Assembly (NCBI GenBank): GCA_026954015.1
Contig: JAIXLP010000069.1
Span: forward strand, 31,419-76,678
Direction: 5' to 3'
Length of the DNA stretch: 45,260 nt
DNA from: Burkholderiales bacterium
Lineage (GTDB): Bacteria > Pseudomonadota > Gammaproteobacteria > Burkholderiales > Burkholderiaceae_C
Made by a program: the position numbers and the translations under genes. This document shows, one piece after another, positions 1 to 9,106 of the stretch. The notes under the pieces are model-generated. The model saw only the letters and a program-made list of their open reading frames with translations. It searched no databases and was not told where the DNA came from. Numbering within the stretch: the stretch's first letter is position 1; the number at the start of each line of letters is the position of its first letter.

Positions 1-1301
1 TCGTCGATCAACAGCGCGAAGCTCTTGCCGGAGAGGTCGCCGAGCTCATCGAGGATGAAGGGGAATTTCTGCACCGTGGTGACGATGATCTTCTTGCCCC
101 GGCGCAGGAAGTCGCGCAACTCCTGGGCGTTGTCCGAGTGGCCGAGGATCGCCGCCACGTGGTCGTAGCCCTTGATGGTCCTGTGAATCTGGGCGTCCAG
201 CGCGCGCCGGTCGGTGATGACGATGACCGAATCGAACTGCGGCTTCAGAGGGTCGTCCTTGCGGCGCAGCTCCACCAACTGGTGCGCCAGCCAGGCAATG
301 GTGTTGCTCTTGCCGCTGCCTGCCGAATGCTGGATCAGATAACGCTGGCCCACGCCGTCGGCGTGGGCGCGGCGAAGCAGGGCACGCACCGTGCGCAACT
401 GGTGGTAGCGCGGGAAGATCTGCTTGCGCTTCTTGCGTTTCTTGCCGCTGGCGTCGGCTTCTTCCTCCTCCACCACCTGCGCGTAACTCTCGATGATGTT
501 GGCCAGCGACTCGCGCGTCAGCACCTGCTTCCAGAGGTAGTCGGTCTTCAAACCTTCCGGGTTGGGCGGATTCCCCGCCCCGCTGTTCCAGCCCTGGTTG
601 AACGGCAGGAACCACGATGCCTTGCCCTTGAGCTCGGTGCAGAAGGCCACCTCGGCATCATCGACGGCAAAATGGGCGATGCAGCGGCCCGGCTGGAACA
701 GCAGTTCGCGTGGATCGCGCGTGCTGCGGTACTGCTCGATGGCATCCGCCACCGTCTGTTTGGTCAGCGAGTTCTTCAGCTCAAAGGTCAGCACCGGCAG
801 GCCGTTGATGAAGACCACCAAGTCCAGCTCATTGCCCGAATCATTGCTGTAGCGCACCTGCCGGGTCACGCTGAAGATGTTCTTGCCGAAGGCATCCGCA
901 GCCAAGGCATTGCCCGGCGTGGGCAGCAGTTTGTAGAGATCAACGTGTACTGGCCCGTGGCTCACACCCTTGCGCAGCACATCGACCACGCCGCGCTTGG
1001 TGATTTCCCCTTGCAGGCGGTGCAGGAACTGCGTGCGCTGCATGCCGTCCGCCGTCAGTTCCAGCGTGTCCACCACCTTGGGTTGGGTGGCCCGCAGGAA
1101 GGCCAGCAACTGCGCCACGTCCAACGCCACGTCGCGGTTGTAGTCGCTCGCCCGGCCCAGTACGTAGCCGCCCGGCCCATACACCGGCACCGGCTCCTGC
1201 ACCGTGTTCGGCGCAACGCCCGGATGTTCGCTGATGCCCGCCAGATGGCGCACGATCAATTGTTCCAGCGCTTTCTCGCTGGTATCGGTGGGGCGGGTCA
1301 T
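1..1301 (-). CDS. hsdR: Type I restriction enzyme R subunit HsdR (N-terminal part, cut by window edge)
   Basis: This is the motor and nuclease subunit of a type I restriction-modification complex, which translocates DNA by ATP hydrolysis and cuts unmodified DNA. Translating the minus strand from the ATG at 1301 gives about 433 residues with no stop before the window edge. An N-terminal nuclease signature is visible: an acidic residue near D160 followed by FELKN (E174, K176), as in PD-(D/E)xK nucleases. A Walker A motif, SAGSGKS, ends near residue 332, and VIVITDRRALDAQI follows as a helicase motif. A DEAD/DEAH-type LLIDE is reached at the edge. The full protein should be about 1000 residues, so over half lies outside the window. 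The ATG overlaps the stop of the RhuM-family gene (ATGA), so it is the last visible gene of the minus-strand operon. Identification is firm; intactness of the rest is unknown. Confidence 0.93.
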   Translation of the reverse strand, partial: MTRPTDTSEKALEQLIVRHLAGISEHPGVAPNTVQEPVPVYGPGGYVLGRASDYNRDVALDVAQLLAFLRATQPKVVDTLELTADGMQRTQFLHRLQGEITKRGVVDVLRKGVSHGPVHVDLYKLLPTPGNALAADAFGKNIFSVTRQVRYSNDSGNELDLVVFINGLPVLTFELKNSLTKQTVADAIEQYRSTRDPRELLFQPGRCIAHFAVDDAEVAFCTELKGKASWFLPFNQGWNSGAGNPPNPEGLKTDYLWKQVLTRESLANIIESYAQVVEEEEADASGKKRKKRKQIFPRYHQLRTVRALLRRAHADGVGQRYLIQHSAGSGKSNTIAWLAHQLVELRRKDDPLKPQFDSVIVITDRRALDAQIHRTIKGYDHVAAILGHSDNAQELRDFLRRGKKIIVTTVQKFPFILDELGDLSGKSFALLID

Positions 1302-2443
1302 GCGTCTCCTCCCTTTTTCTGTCTTGGCAAGGCTTTCCGACCCTTCTCCAACTGCTTCACCGGCTGCGCGATGGCTACCTCAAAGTCTTTCTCTACCGGC
1401 GACGGCAGATTGCGAACCCGCGCCTGATATTCGGCATAGGCCGCTTCCGCCTTGTCCAGCGCCGCCTTGGCCTGCACCTTGCCAGCGTGGGTCAAGATGT
1501 CCTTGCGCGTCATGCGCAGAAAGTTATCCAGCTCGGTAGCCCAATCGCGCATGGTCATGGGCTGATGCGCCTGTGCCTGCAATTCCGCCACCTCGATATA
1601 GGCCGTAACGATGCGGTTGAGCGTGTCCAGCTCTTCGGCGTTGAGGTAGTTCTTGGCGATGCCCACGTCTGCCTTGCGCACCGGCCCGCCCTTGCTGGCA
1701 GCGGCCCAACTGGTCAAGCCCATGTTCGGTGCCTTGGCATCCACGCGCTGCGCGATCAGCTCGGCCGCCGTGTGGCCGTGCGCCGCCCAGTGCATCTTGT
1801 TCTGCACCGTGGCAAAGAACTGCTGCGAGGTTTCCGTGTGCGGGTCGTAGTCCAGGCTGGTGGCGTAGATGTCCAGCACCTTGCGCCAGAACACCTTCTC
1901 CGACGAGCGGATGTCGCGGATGCGCGCCAGCAGCTCTTCGAAATACTCGGCATCGTCACCGCGCTTGAAGCGCTCATCGTCCAGCAGCACGCCTTTGCGC
2001 AAGTAGGTCTTGAGCTGCTCCGTGGCCCAGCGGCGGAACTGTGTGCCACGATGCGACTTCGCCCGGTAGCCGATGGCCAGCGCCACCTCCAGGTTGTAGT
2101 GCTTGAGGCTGCGGCTGACCTGCCGCCCGCGCTCCTGCCGAACTTGTAAGTACGGCTTACAAGTTGCCGCCTCCTGCAATTCCCCGGTCTGGTAGATGGC
2201 GCGGATGTGCTGGGTGATGTTCTGTGGCGAGCTTTGGTAGAGGTCGGCCAACTGCTGCTGGGTCAGCCACACGTCGCCCGCCTCAAAGCGCACCTGCACG
2301 CGGGTCTGGGCGTCCTCGGTCTGGTAGAGCAGAAACTCGCCTTGCCCGGTGGTGGGTAGAGCGGCCATTGGTCCCGCAGCTTGCACGGCGGCAGATTGTG
2401 TCGGCGGTGTCAACACAATTTTTGCGTCAGTTTTCTTCGCCAT
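1298..2443 (-). CDS. RhuM family protein inside the hsd operon
   Basis: The product is 381 residues from the start MAKKTDAK; an in-frame start ten codons upstream (2473) lies deeper inside hsdS and is less likely. The core reads VWLTQQQLADLYQSS, then a block containing YNLEVALAIGYRAKS and FRRWATEQLKTYL. This is the hallmark of the RhuM (virulence RhuM / Fic-DOC-associated N-terminal) family, thought to contain a helix-turn-helix-like DNA-binding part. RhuM genes are often found between hsdS and hsdR in type I systems, but their function there is not established. The gene overlaps the 3' end of hsdS by 17 bases and its stop overlaps the hsdR start, so it is translated as part of the operon. 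The C-terminal half is helix-rich with no recognised catalytic motif. The family call is secure; the role is unknown. Confidence 0.85.
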   Translation of the reverse strand: MAKKTDAKIVLTPPTQSAAVQAAGPMAALPTTGQGEFLLYQTEDAQTRVQVRFEAGDVWLTQQQLADLYQSSPQNITQHIRAIYQTGELQEAATCKPYLQVRQERGRQVSRSLKHYNLEVALAIGYRAKSHRGTQFRRWATEQLKTYLRKGVLLDDERFKRGDDAEYFEELLARIRDIRSSEKVFWRKVLDIYATSLDYDPHTETSQQFFATVQNKMHWAAHGHTAAELIAQRVDAKAPNMGLTSWAAASKGGPVRKADVGIAKNYLNAEELDTLNRIVTAYIEVAELQAQAHQPMTMRDWATELDNFLRMTRKDILTHAGKVQAKAALDKAEAAYAEYQARVRNLPSPVEKDFEVAIAQPVKQLEKGRKALPRQKKGGDA

Positions 2444-3824
2444 CGGCGTCCTCCTCGGCGGGTTCGGCTTCATCCTCGCCCAGCGCGGCCAAATCGTCGT
2501 CGCTCACCACATCGTCGGGGCCGGGCTGCCAGCCGCGCACGTCCACCTGGCCGGTGACGGCATCAAAGATCAGGCGGTCACGGTATTCGCGGATCAGTTT
2601 GATTTCGTCCTCGGCGCGGGTGATGGCTTCGTCCAGCGGCGCGCTCTCTGTCTTGATGTGCGCAACGATGGCCTGCTGCTCCTCCACGGTCGGTGGCAGC
2701 GCTACAGGGAAGCGCCCCAGCACAGTCTCTGCGATGGCGGGGTAAGCAATGCCGATGGAGTTCGCCGCCACTCGGTTCACGAAGGCACTGCTCTGGATGA
2801 CGTAGCCGAGGTATTCGGGCTCCACACTCTTGCCGGGCGTGAGCACCGCAAACCCAGTGGATGCGATCAGGTCATCGGTGTCCTCACTGACATACCAGAT
2901 GGCCTTCAGGTACGTCCGTACAGTCGAGATGATGGTGTCGCCTCGGCGGAGAACACGACGCGCTCGCGACGGCGCGGCCTCGAAACGGATGCGCTCAAGC
3001 TCCTTCGCCAAGCGCCCAGTTTGCACCGAGCCGATGTCCACGTAGCGGAACTCAAAATCTGGATTGGTCTTTTGGCCCAGCGTGCGGGCATTGAGTCGCA
3101 CCCAACGTTTGAGCGGCTTCACTTCCCAATGTTCCGGCACCTGGCCGAGCCATTCGATACCGGAAGGCTTCAGCGCGACCGCAGCGTCGAGGCCGCGCGT
3201 GACGGCGTGATCGATGATGCGCAGCTTCTGTTCGGTGAGCAGCTTGATGAGATCGCGCTTGGCCTTGATGAAGCGGGCGATGTGCGCGTCCTGCGCACGC
3301 AGGTAGGCGACGATCTGGTCTTGCTCCTCCTGTGGTGGCAACAACGCAGACACGTTGTAGAAGTCGTCCGTGTAGAGACGCCAGAAACCTTCAACAATGC
3401 CTTTTGTTCGCCGCCGGAATTCCCCGACATACATCGGCGTCTTAAAAAGCAATTCGCAATATCGGACGGATGCTTCGCCTTTAGGACGAAGCACGGTGTA
3501 GTCCGGGCTGACCACACCGGCTTGCTTGGCGCGAGCAAATACACCGAGATGCGCTTTCAAACGGTTCAGCACCAAGTCGCTTTCTTCCACGAGCTTGCCG
3601 CCCGCATAGTTCTCCGACTGAAGGCTTTTCCGGTTCAAGTGCTTGCTCGGTACGAGACCGTGAACCTGACTCATTGAAAGGTGCGTTTCCTCGCCGTGCA
3701 GCGAGCGACGATCAACTTCCCGGAACAGAAAGCGATTGCGGCGCGTCTGCCAATGCGCAGGAATCTCGCCAACCCACGGAAGTCCGGAATCGCGATAGTT
3801 TGGATACGCGCTCGCCACCGCCAT
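2427..3824 (-). CDS. hsdS: Type I restriction-modification specificity subunit HsdS
   Basis: The specificity subunit binds a bipartite DNA target and directs both methylation by HsdM and cleavage by HsdR. The 465-residue protein has the usual two-repeat layout. Each half opens with a WLGxVPxHW-type phrase (GLPWVGEIPAHW at the start, GIEWLGQVPEHW near the middle), which marks the two target-recognition domains. LLPPQEEQDQIVAYL and LPPTVEEQQAIVAHI begin the conserved spacer helices. The C-terminus is acidic and Asp/Glu-rich. The start is the ATG at 3824, which shares its A with the hsdM stop codon (TGATG); a GTG directly upstream (3827) is an alternative. The different target domains imply an asymmetric bipartite recognition site, which cannot be read from sequence. 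Confidence 0.93.
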   Translation of the reverse strand: MAVASAYPNYRDSGLPWVGEIPAHWQTRRNRFLFREVDRRSLHGEETHLSMSQVHGLVPSKHLNRKSLQSENYAGGKLVEESDLVLNRLKAHLGVFARAKQAGVVSPDYTVLRPKGEASVRYCELLFKTPMYVGEFRRRTKGIVEGFWRLYTDDFYNVSALLPPQEEQDQIVAYLRAQDAHIARFIKAKRDLIKLLTEQKLRIIDHAVTRGLDAAVALKPSGIEWLGQVPEHWEVKPLKRWVRLNARTLGQKTNPDFEFRYVDIGSVQTGRLAKELERIRFEAAPSRARRVLRRGDTIISTVRTYLKAIWYVSEDTDDLIASTGFAVLTPGKSVEPEYLGYVIQSSAFVNRVAANSIGIAYPAIAETVLGRFPVALPPTVEEQQAIVAHIKTESAPLDEAITRAEDEIKLIREYRDRLIFDAVTGQVDVRGWQPGPDDVVSDDDLAALGEDEAEPAEEDADGEEN

Positions 3825-6202
3825 CACGCCGCCCCCACGATCTTGTGCAGCAAGCCTTCGCTCTGCCGCTCCAACGCCAGAATGTCAGCGCGGATTTCTT
3901 CCAGCGTGCGCAGCGGCGTAGGCTTGTAGAAATAGCGAGCGAACGAAATTTCGTAGCCGATCTGGGTCTTGTCCGTGGCGATCCAGGCGTCCGGCGCGTG
4001 CGGCAGCACTTCGCGGGCAAAGAAGGCGTCGATGCCACCCGGTTCCTTCAACGGCACCTGCTCGGTGTCGCGTAGCTCGCTGTCGGGCTCGTACTCGACC
4101 ATGAAGCGATCCTTACCCACGGTCTCCAGGTACGCGCTATCGAAGCCGGGCTCGAAGTGTTCGCCCGCCTTGAGCTTGCTGCGCTTGGCAATGACCGGCG
4201 GCACGGCTTCGTCGCGCCAGCTGACCGCCTTGTAGATGGCCTTCTTCTCCGGCGCGCCGAGCTTGTCGCCCTGCACCTTCAGGGCCGCATCGAAGCGCGT
4301 GCGGAACTCATTGTGGTCGTCGAACACGGCGCTGCCCAATGCCTGTTGCACCCGTTGCGCCACGTCCATCAGCGCCTTGTCGCGCTGCCACGTCGATGCG
4401 TCGAGCAACTTCTTGCGGCGCTTGGCGGGCACGGCTTGACGTGCAGTTGCAGCCTCGCCATCATCGCCGCTGTCTTCGCCGTCGTCATCTTCGTTCTCGT
4501 CCTCACCTTTCAGCCACGCCTCGATAGCCGGCTTGCGCTTGGCGAACTCGGTGTAGAGCGCGTCGCCGTGGGTGGCGTAGATTTCGGCGCGCAATGCCTC
4601 GTCGCCGGTAGCAAAACGCAGGGGTGCGATGCGGTCGTCGGAGAGCTGACTTTTTAGTCGCAACGGGCGCTCGACGGTGATTTTCCAGTAACCGAAGTCC
4701 TGGGTGTCGAACCACTTCGATTCCGCCGTCTCAGCACGCTCGCCCAGATACAGGTCGAGGATGCGGGCGATGTCGGCCTCACCCAGTTCGCAGTTCTTCT
4801 TGCCGAGGTTGCGGCGCAGCGGCGCGAACCACTGGCTGGCGTCGATCAACTGCACCTTGCCACGGCGCGCTTCGGCCTTTTTGTTGGCCAGCACCCAGAT
4901 GTAGGTGGCAATGCCGGTGTTGTAGAAGATGTTGAGCGGCAGGGCGATGATGGCTTCCAGCCAGTCGTTCTCCAGCACCCAGCGGCGGATGTTGCTTTCG
5001 CCCTGACCCGCGTCGCCGGTGAACAGCGCCGAGCCGTTGTGCACCAGCGCGATGCGGCTGCCCAGCGCGGTGTTGTGCTTCATCTTTTGCAGCTTGTTCA
5101 CCTGGAACATGAGCTGCCCGTCGCTGGAACGGGTGATGAGCTTGAACTCGTTGTTGCCCGCGTGGCTGACGATGAAGCGCGGGTCGTTGAACTCCCTCTT
5201 GCCGCCCATGCGCTCCAGATCGGTCTTCCAGCTCTTGCCGTAGGGCGGGTTGGAGATCATGAAGTCGAACTCGCGGCTGCGGAACTGGTCGGCGGATAGC
5301 GTCGATTTGTCTGCGCCACCGACGATGTTCTCCGCTGCGCCGCCTTCTCCCTTCAGCAGCAGGTCGGCCTTGCAGATGGCGTAGGTTTCGTCGCTGATTT
5401 CCTGCCCGAACAGGTGGATGGAAACTTCCTTGCCGTGGGCTTCGGCCAGTTCGTGCAGGACTTCTTCAGCCACGGTGAGCATGCCACCGGTGCCGCAGGA
5501 GCCGTCGTAAAGCGAGTAGGTGCTGGACTCGATACGCTCGGCCACCGGCAGAAACAGCAGCTTGGCCATGAGCTGCACCACGTCACGTGGGGTGAAGTGT
5601 TCACCCGCCTCCTCGTTGTTTTCTTCGTTGAAGCGGCGAATCAGCTCCTCGAACACCGTACCCATGCCGTGGTTGTCGAGCGCGGGCAGCTTGATGCGGC
5701 TATCGGCGTCCTTGACCGGCAGCGGCGAGAGATTGACCTCGGGGTCGAGAAAGTCGTCGATCAGGTAGCCAAGGACGTGCGAATCCACCAGCTTCTGGAT
5801 CTGGTTGCGGAAATTGAACTTGGTGAGGATCTCCTGCACGTTAGGCGAGAAGCCGTCCAGGTACGCAATGAAGTCATCGCGCAGGCGCTGCCCCGCCGCG
5901 CTGGCCTTGAGCTTGGCAAGCGTGAATTCGCTGACGTTGTAAAAGGCTTGGCCCGCCGCCATGCGCAGCGCGCCGTCCTGCTCGGCCACCTTGTGGGTGT
6001 CGAGGAACTTCTTGCGCTCCAGCACCGCGTCCTTGGTGGCTTCGAGCACGGCATCGAGCCGTCGCAGCACGGTGAAGGGCAGGATCACGTCGCGGTACTT
6101 GCCGCGCACATAGACATCGCGCAGCCGGTCGTCGGCGATGTTCCAGATGAAGTCGGAAATCCACTTGATCTGGCTTTGGTCTTGTTGTTGTTTCTTCTGC
6201 AT
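3824..6202 (-). CDS. hsdM: Type I DNA adenine methyltransferase HsdM
   Basis: This is the N6-adenine methyltransferase subunit of the type I complex, using S-adenosylmethionine. The 792-residue protein has the HsdM N-terminal helical domain (IKWISDFIWNIADD and following), then the methylase fold with a DGSCGTGGML SAM-binding motif and the catalytic SNPPYGKSW motif with N318-PPY. EHFTPRDVVQLM is another family signature. The C-terminal 250 residues are charged and include an Asp/Glu-rich run (EDENEDDDGEDSGDDGE), as in larger HsdM proteins. The start MQKKQQQDQ at 6202 is chosen because GAGG lies about 8 bases upstream; the open frame extends further but into the preceding gene. It follows the GmrSD-like gene by 11 bases and touches hsdS, so they are co-transcribed. 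Confidence 0.95.
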   Translation of the reverse strand: MQKKQQQDQSQIKWISDFIWNIADDRLRDVYVRGKYRDVILPFTVLRRLDAVLEATKDAVLERKKFLDTHKVAEQDGALRMAAGQAFYNVSEFTLAKLKASAAGQRLRDDFIAYLDGFSPNVQEILTKFNFRNQIQKLVDSHVLGYLIDDFLDPEVNLSPLPVKDADSRIKLPALDNHGMGTVFEELIRRFNEENNEEAGEHFTPRDVVQLMAKLLFLPVAERIESSTYSLYDGSCGTGGMLTVAEEVLHELAEAHGKEVSIHLFGQEISDETYAICKADLLLKGEGGAAENIVGGADKSTLSADQFRSREFDFMISNPPYGKSWKTDLERMGGKREFNDPRFIVSHAGNNEFKLITRSSDGQLMFQVNKLQKMKHNTALGSRIALVHNGSALFTGDAGQGESNIRRWVLENDWLEAIIALPLNIFYNTGIATYIWVLANKKAEARRGKVQLIDASQWFAPLRRNLGKKNCELGEADIARILDLYLGERAETAESKWFDTQDFGYWKITVERPLRLKSQLSDDRIAPLRFATGDEALRAEIYATHGDALYTEFAKRKPAIEAWLKGEDENEDDDGEDSGDDGEAATARQAVPAKRRKKLLDASTWQRDKALMDVAQRVQQALGSAVFDDHNEFRTRFDAALKVQGDKLGAPEKKAIYKAVSWRDEAVPPVIAKRSKLKAGEHFEPGFDSAYLETVGKDRFMVEYEPDSELRDTEQVPLKEPGGIDAFFAREVLPHAPDAWIATDKTQIGYEISFARYFYKPTPLRTLEEIRADILALERQSEGLLHKIVGAA

Positions 6203-6213
6203 CGATACGTTCC

Positions 6214-7932
6214 TCAGCTCGCCGCCGTGCCTGTGGCGACGGCGAGATTCCAATGGTCTTTGAGGACGCCCACAAGGCGCTTCTGACGTTCGGCCAGAAG
6301 CGTGGGCGTCCACTCGTTCTCTGATCTGACTTCCTGCGTCAGCACGAAGGGCGACGCCTTGCCTTTGCCCCTGAAGTAGGCGTCCTTCTTCTTGGCAAAG
6401 TCGTAGTTGCTGGCAGACGAGTTCTTGTTCCTATCCAGCGGAACCAGATTGGCCAAACGGTGCGTCCAGCCATCGCGCTCGTCTTCATCCGGGAACCATT
6501 TGATCCAGTCCGAACCGTCGGGCGGTGTTTGCGGCAGGACGTGCTCGAGCGACACGGCATCTTGAAGCTGCACTCCGGGGGCGCGCACCAAGGACTCAAG
6601 GCGCAAGACCAGCGCCATCCTGGCCTTGGGCAGATCGTCGTAAACGTCGCCATCGAGTGCCGCGACGAACTTGCGCTTTTGCGCGTCTGTCAAGGCCAGC
6701 GTAGTGAGCGCGGCCAGATCCCCCTTGAAGGTCTCCGGCTCGATTTCCTTGGTGAGCGCGGCGTAGGTTTCGATGCGCTCGTTGATGCCCACCTTGGTGA
6801 CCAACAGGAAATAGGTCAGGCGTTCCAGTGACTGGAAAAACTCTGCGAGCAGCTTGGGTTGCTGCCGGAAGCGCTTGAAGTAGACCAGTGCCGGGGGCAC
6901 CCAGTCCTTGAAGTCCACGCGGTTGAGCCAAGACAGGTGTTCGTTGATCGTCTCGGCGTGCTCGGTGGCTTCGAAGTCGGCATCGCGCACGAAGTCCCAC
7001 ACCTCGGCGTAAGGCTTGATGACCTTGTCGACGAGGTCGATGGGAGCCTTGTACTCGGTGACGTGCTCCTGAAATTCCTTGACCAGTGTTGCCCGCTGCT
7101 TCTGCTTGGCGTAGATGGTGCGGATGTGGCCGAACAGATCGCCAAAGGCGTCGCGGCCCAATGTGCTTTCGATGCGGCTCCACTCTTTGGCGTAGGCGCG
7201 GCTCTTGACGTCGCCTGCCGTGGTGCGGATCAGGCCGAGCACCTGCGCCTTGATGATGTCAATAGGCGCGAGGTCGAGCCCCCGGTTGTTGAGCACGGAA
7301 AAGATGCGGTACGCGGCTTCAAGATCGGGCGTGGAGATGACGACGAGCGAGCAGTCGTTGGCGAGGAACTGCCAAAGCGCGATCAGGTCGGCGGGCGGCA
7401 GCGCCTTGGCCTTGGCCAGCAGTAGCGTGGCGTTTTCGCGGTAGCGTAGGCGGCTGTCTTCCAGCTTATCGGTGCTGGCGACCAACTGCGCGATGCCACC
7501 CGGCTCCTGAATGTTGGTACGGAAGAAGTCAGCATCTTCCTCGCGGGCGGTCAACCGGTATTCGTTTTTCTCTCCGAGGCTGACCTTGCCCTTCTTGTAG
7601 AGGAAATCGGTGATGTCGTCAGCGGCGTGCGGCATGGCTTCGCGCAGCACCGCGAACAGCATCGTCAGTGTGGACAGGCGCTGCTGGCCATCGACCACCG
7701 ACGATTTCGGCTCCCGGTCGTTCTTGATCAGAACGATGCTGCCGAGGAAGTATTGGCTGGTCGCACCGGAGACACGGGCGTCCTGCATCGCCGAGATCAG
7801 ATCGTCGAACAACTCGCCCGCCTGCTCGATCGTCCAAGCATAGGGGCGCTGGTAGTCCGGAATCTCGAATTGGTAGCTGCCCTCGAAAATCTCGCGGATC
7901 AGTTTGTCGTGGGCTTCAAGTGTCTTGGCCAT
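6214..7932 (-). CDS. GmrSD-like type IV restriction protein (DUF262 + DUF1524 in one chain)
   Basis: The 572-residue protein begins with a DUF262 (GmrS-like, ParB/sulfiredoxin-fold) domain: YQRPYAW at residues 27-33 and the diagnostic DGQQR at 81-85, the presumed nucleotide-binding and hydrolysis motif. The C-terminal region has a DUF1524/HNH nuclease signature: LEHVLPQ with H464, and later LANLVPLDRNKN with N495. In established members (GmrSD, BrxU, SspE-like enzymes) this pairing gives NTP-regulated cleavage of modified phage DNA. It sits between the WYL regulator (15 bases) and hsdM (11 bases). That suggests one island transcript that pairs a modification-dependent enzyme with a modification-sensitive one, so the two would cover each other's blind spots. 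The substrate modification cannot be inferred. Confidence 0.88.
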   Translation of the reverse strand: MAKTLEAHDKLIREIFEGSYQFEIPDYQRPYAWTIEQAGELFDDLISAMQDARVSGATSQYFLGSIVLIKNDREPKSSVVDGQQRLSTLTMLFAVLREAMPHAADDITDFLYKKGKVSLGEKNEYRLTAREEDADFFRTNIQEPGGIAQLVASTDKLEDSRLRYRENATLLLAKAKALPPADLIALWQFLANDCSLVVISTPDLEAAYRIFSVLNNRGLDLAPIDIIKAQVLGLIRTTAGDVKSRAYAKEWSRIESTLGRDAFGDLFGHIRTIYAKQKQRATLVKEFQEHVTEYKAPIDLVDKVIKPYAEVWDFVRDADFEATEHAETINEHLSWLNRVDFKDWVPPALVYFKRFRQQPKLLAEFFQSLERLTYFLLVTKVGINERIETYAALTKEIEPETFKGDLAALTTLALTDAQKRKFVAALDGDVYDDLPKARMALVLRLESLVRAPGVQLQDAVSLEHVLPQTPPDGSDWIKWFPDEDERDGWTHRLANLVPLDRNKNSSASNYDFAKKKDAYFRGKGKASPFVLTQEVRSENEWTPTLLAERQKRLVGVLKDHWNLAVATGTAAS

Positions 7933-7947
7933 TGCGTTTGTTCTTTC

Positions 7948-8847
7948 CTATCGTTTCTTGGCGCTGCTCGGGGCTTGATAGCCCGGAGCCAGCTTTGCGT
8001 TCTCAACGCCGTACAGCGCCAGCGGATCGCTGAGCCACAGGCGGTACTGTTCTTCCTTGAGCCGGTGGTCGGGCGAGCAGTCCACGCTCCAGCGCAGCAG
8101 CATGTAGCCTGCGACGGCGGCGCGAACGCGCATCCGGATTGAGCCGTCTGTCATCCCATAGTCCATCTTGATGATCTCGGGGCGTTCAAGGCGCGGGTGC
8201 GGCACGAAGTCCAGCTCGACAATGCGCGTCCACTGGATGTCGTTGTCCGGTCGCTCGTTGGCCTGCGGCTCCTCATCAAGCAGCGTGGGCGCTTCGATGC
8301 GGGTGACGACGAAGTCCCGGAACTCGCCGCTCTTCCTATCAAATGCCCGGATGTGCCAGCGCAGCCCGGTGTCCACCAGCGCAAAGGGCACGATGACCCG
8401 CTCGGACTCTCCGCTGCTCATTGAGTGGTAGCGGATGGCGACGGGTCGCTTGGCGTGGATCGCCCGGCAGACCGGGGCCAACACATCCATCCTGGGATTG
8501 CTCAGGGCGGTGGGTGACTCGCACGGAAGCAGCGGCTGCGTTGCGCCGTTCACGCCATCGCCGAAGCCCAGAGCCAGCGCCGACAGCACGCGCTGCGATG
8601 CGTGGTCGAACAGCGGGGAGAACGCCTGCCCGATGCGGTAGATCTTGTTGCTACCGTCAAAGGTGATGTTCTGCGGTGCGATTTCCCGGTACAGCGCCAA
8701 GTCACGTGTCGCCCCTGCTGGAGCCACACCGAAGCGCCCAATCAGGTCTGGGCGACCGATCTCACCGAAGAAGTAGAGCCGGAAGTCGATGTAGGCCAGC
8801 CGCTCTCGCTGGGCGTGACTCAAGCTCTCGACGCGCTGGGGATGCAT
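7948..8847 (-). CDS. WYL-domain transcriptional repressor (CapW/BrxR-like)
   Basis: The 299-residue protein starts with a winged-helix region (RERLAYIDFRLYFFGEIGRPDLIGRFG-like stretch, residues about 16-45) and continues into a WYL domain: PVAIRYHSMSSGE, IVPFALVDTGLRWHIRAFD and FRDFVVTRI. A C-terminal domain follows. This layout matches the CapW/BrxR family of defence-island repressors, which bind inverted repeats and release DNA on sensing a ligand or stress. The ATG at 8847 is preferred over the GTG at 8868 because GAGGAG lies 9-14 bases upstream of the ATG. It is first in the minus-strand restriction operon and is transcribed away from the CARF-sigma54 gene. A palindrome in the shared upstream region (8928-8942) is a likely operator. 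Whether it controls one or both divergent units is inference. Confidence 0.87.
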   Translation of the reverse strand: MHPQRVESLSHAQRERLAYIDFRLYFFGEIGRPDLIGRFGVAPAGATRDLALYREIAPQNITFDGSNKIYRIGQAFSPLFDHASQRVLSALALGFGDGVNGATQPLLPCESPTALSNPRMDVLAPVCRAIHAKRPVAIRYHSMSSGESERVIVPFALVDTGLRWHIRAFDRKSGEFRDFVVTRIEAPTLLDEEPQANERPDNDIQWTRIVELDFVPHPRLERPEIIKMDYGMTDGSIRMRVRAAVAGYMLLRWSVDCSPDHRLKEEQYRLWLSDPLALYGVENAKLAPGYQAPSSAKKR

Positions 8848-8921
8848 GGTCAGGTGCTCCTCACCCACGGAAGATGACGGTAAGACCGAAATTGGTTGTT
8901 CGATTGCTCATTGCTAGGCAG

Positions 8922-8950
8922 TTTACATCATCAAATTGATGACATAATAC
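8922..8950 (+). promoter_or_regulatory. Candidate sigma70 promoter in the divergent intergenic region
   Basis: TTTACA (8922-8927), a 17-base spacer and TAATAC (8945-8950) form a good sigma70-type promoter reading towards the CARF-sigma54 gene. The whole spacer is taken up by the palindrome at 8928-8942, the arrangement expected of a promoter blocked by a bound repressor. The next start codon is about 180 bases downstream, so the leader would be long. Weaker promoter-like pairs also exist at 9042-9069 and 9073-9101. Confidence 0.55.
8928..8942. promoter_or_regulatory. Perfect palindrome, likely operator of the WYL repressor
   Basis: TCATCAA-A-TTGATGA is a perfect inverted repeat with 7-base arms and a one-base centre. 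It lies 80 bases upstream of the WYL repressor gene and between the -35 and -10 boxes of the plus-strand promoter. Palindromes of this kind in front of CapW/BrxR-type genes are the known binding sites of that family. Binding here could silence transcription in both directions. Confidence 0.6.
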
Positions 8951-9106
8951 TTTGCGACGGAAGCTGGGGCAATGAGGTATGGCGAGTGAATGCCGGGGTG
9001 CTGTGAAGTTGATCGGTTTGCGCTACTCGCCGTCCAGGATTTTGCTTGTCATCGGCCAGCGCCTACGATGCTTTCCATCTGCATATGACCCAGGATAGAA
9101 TGAAAT

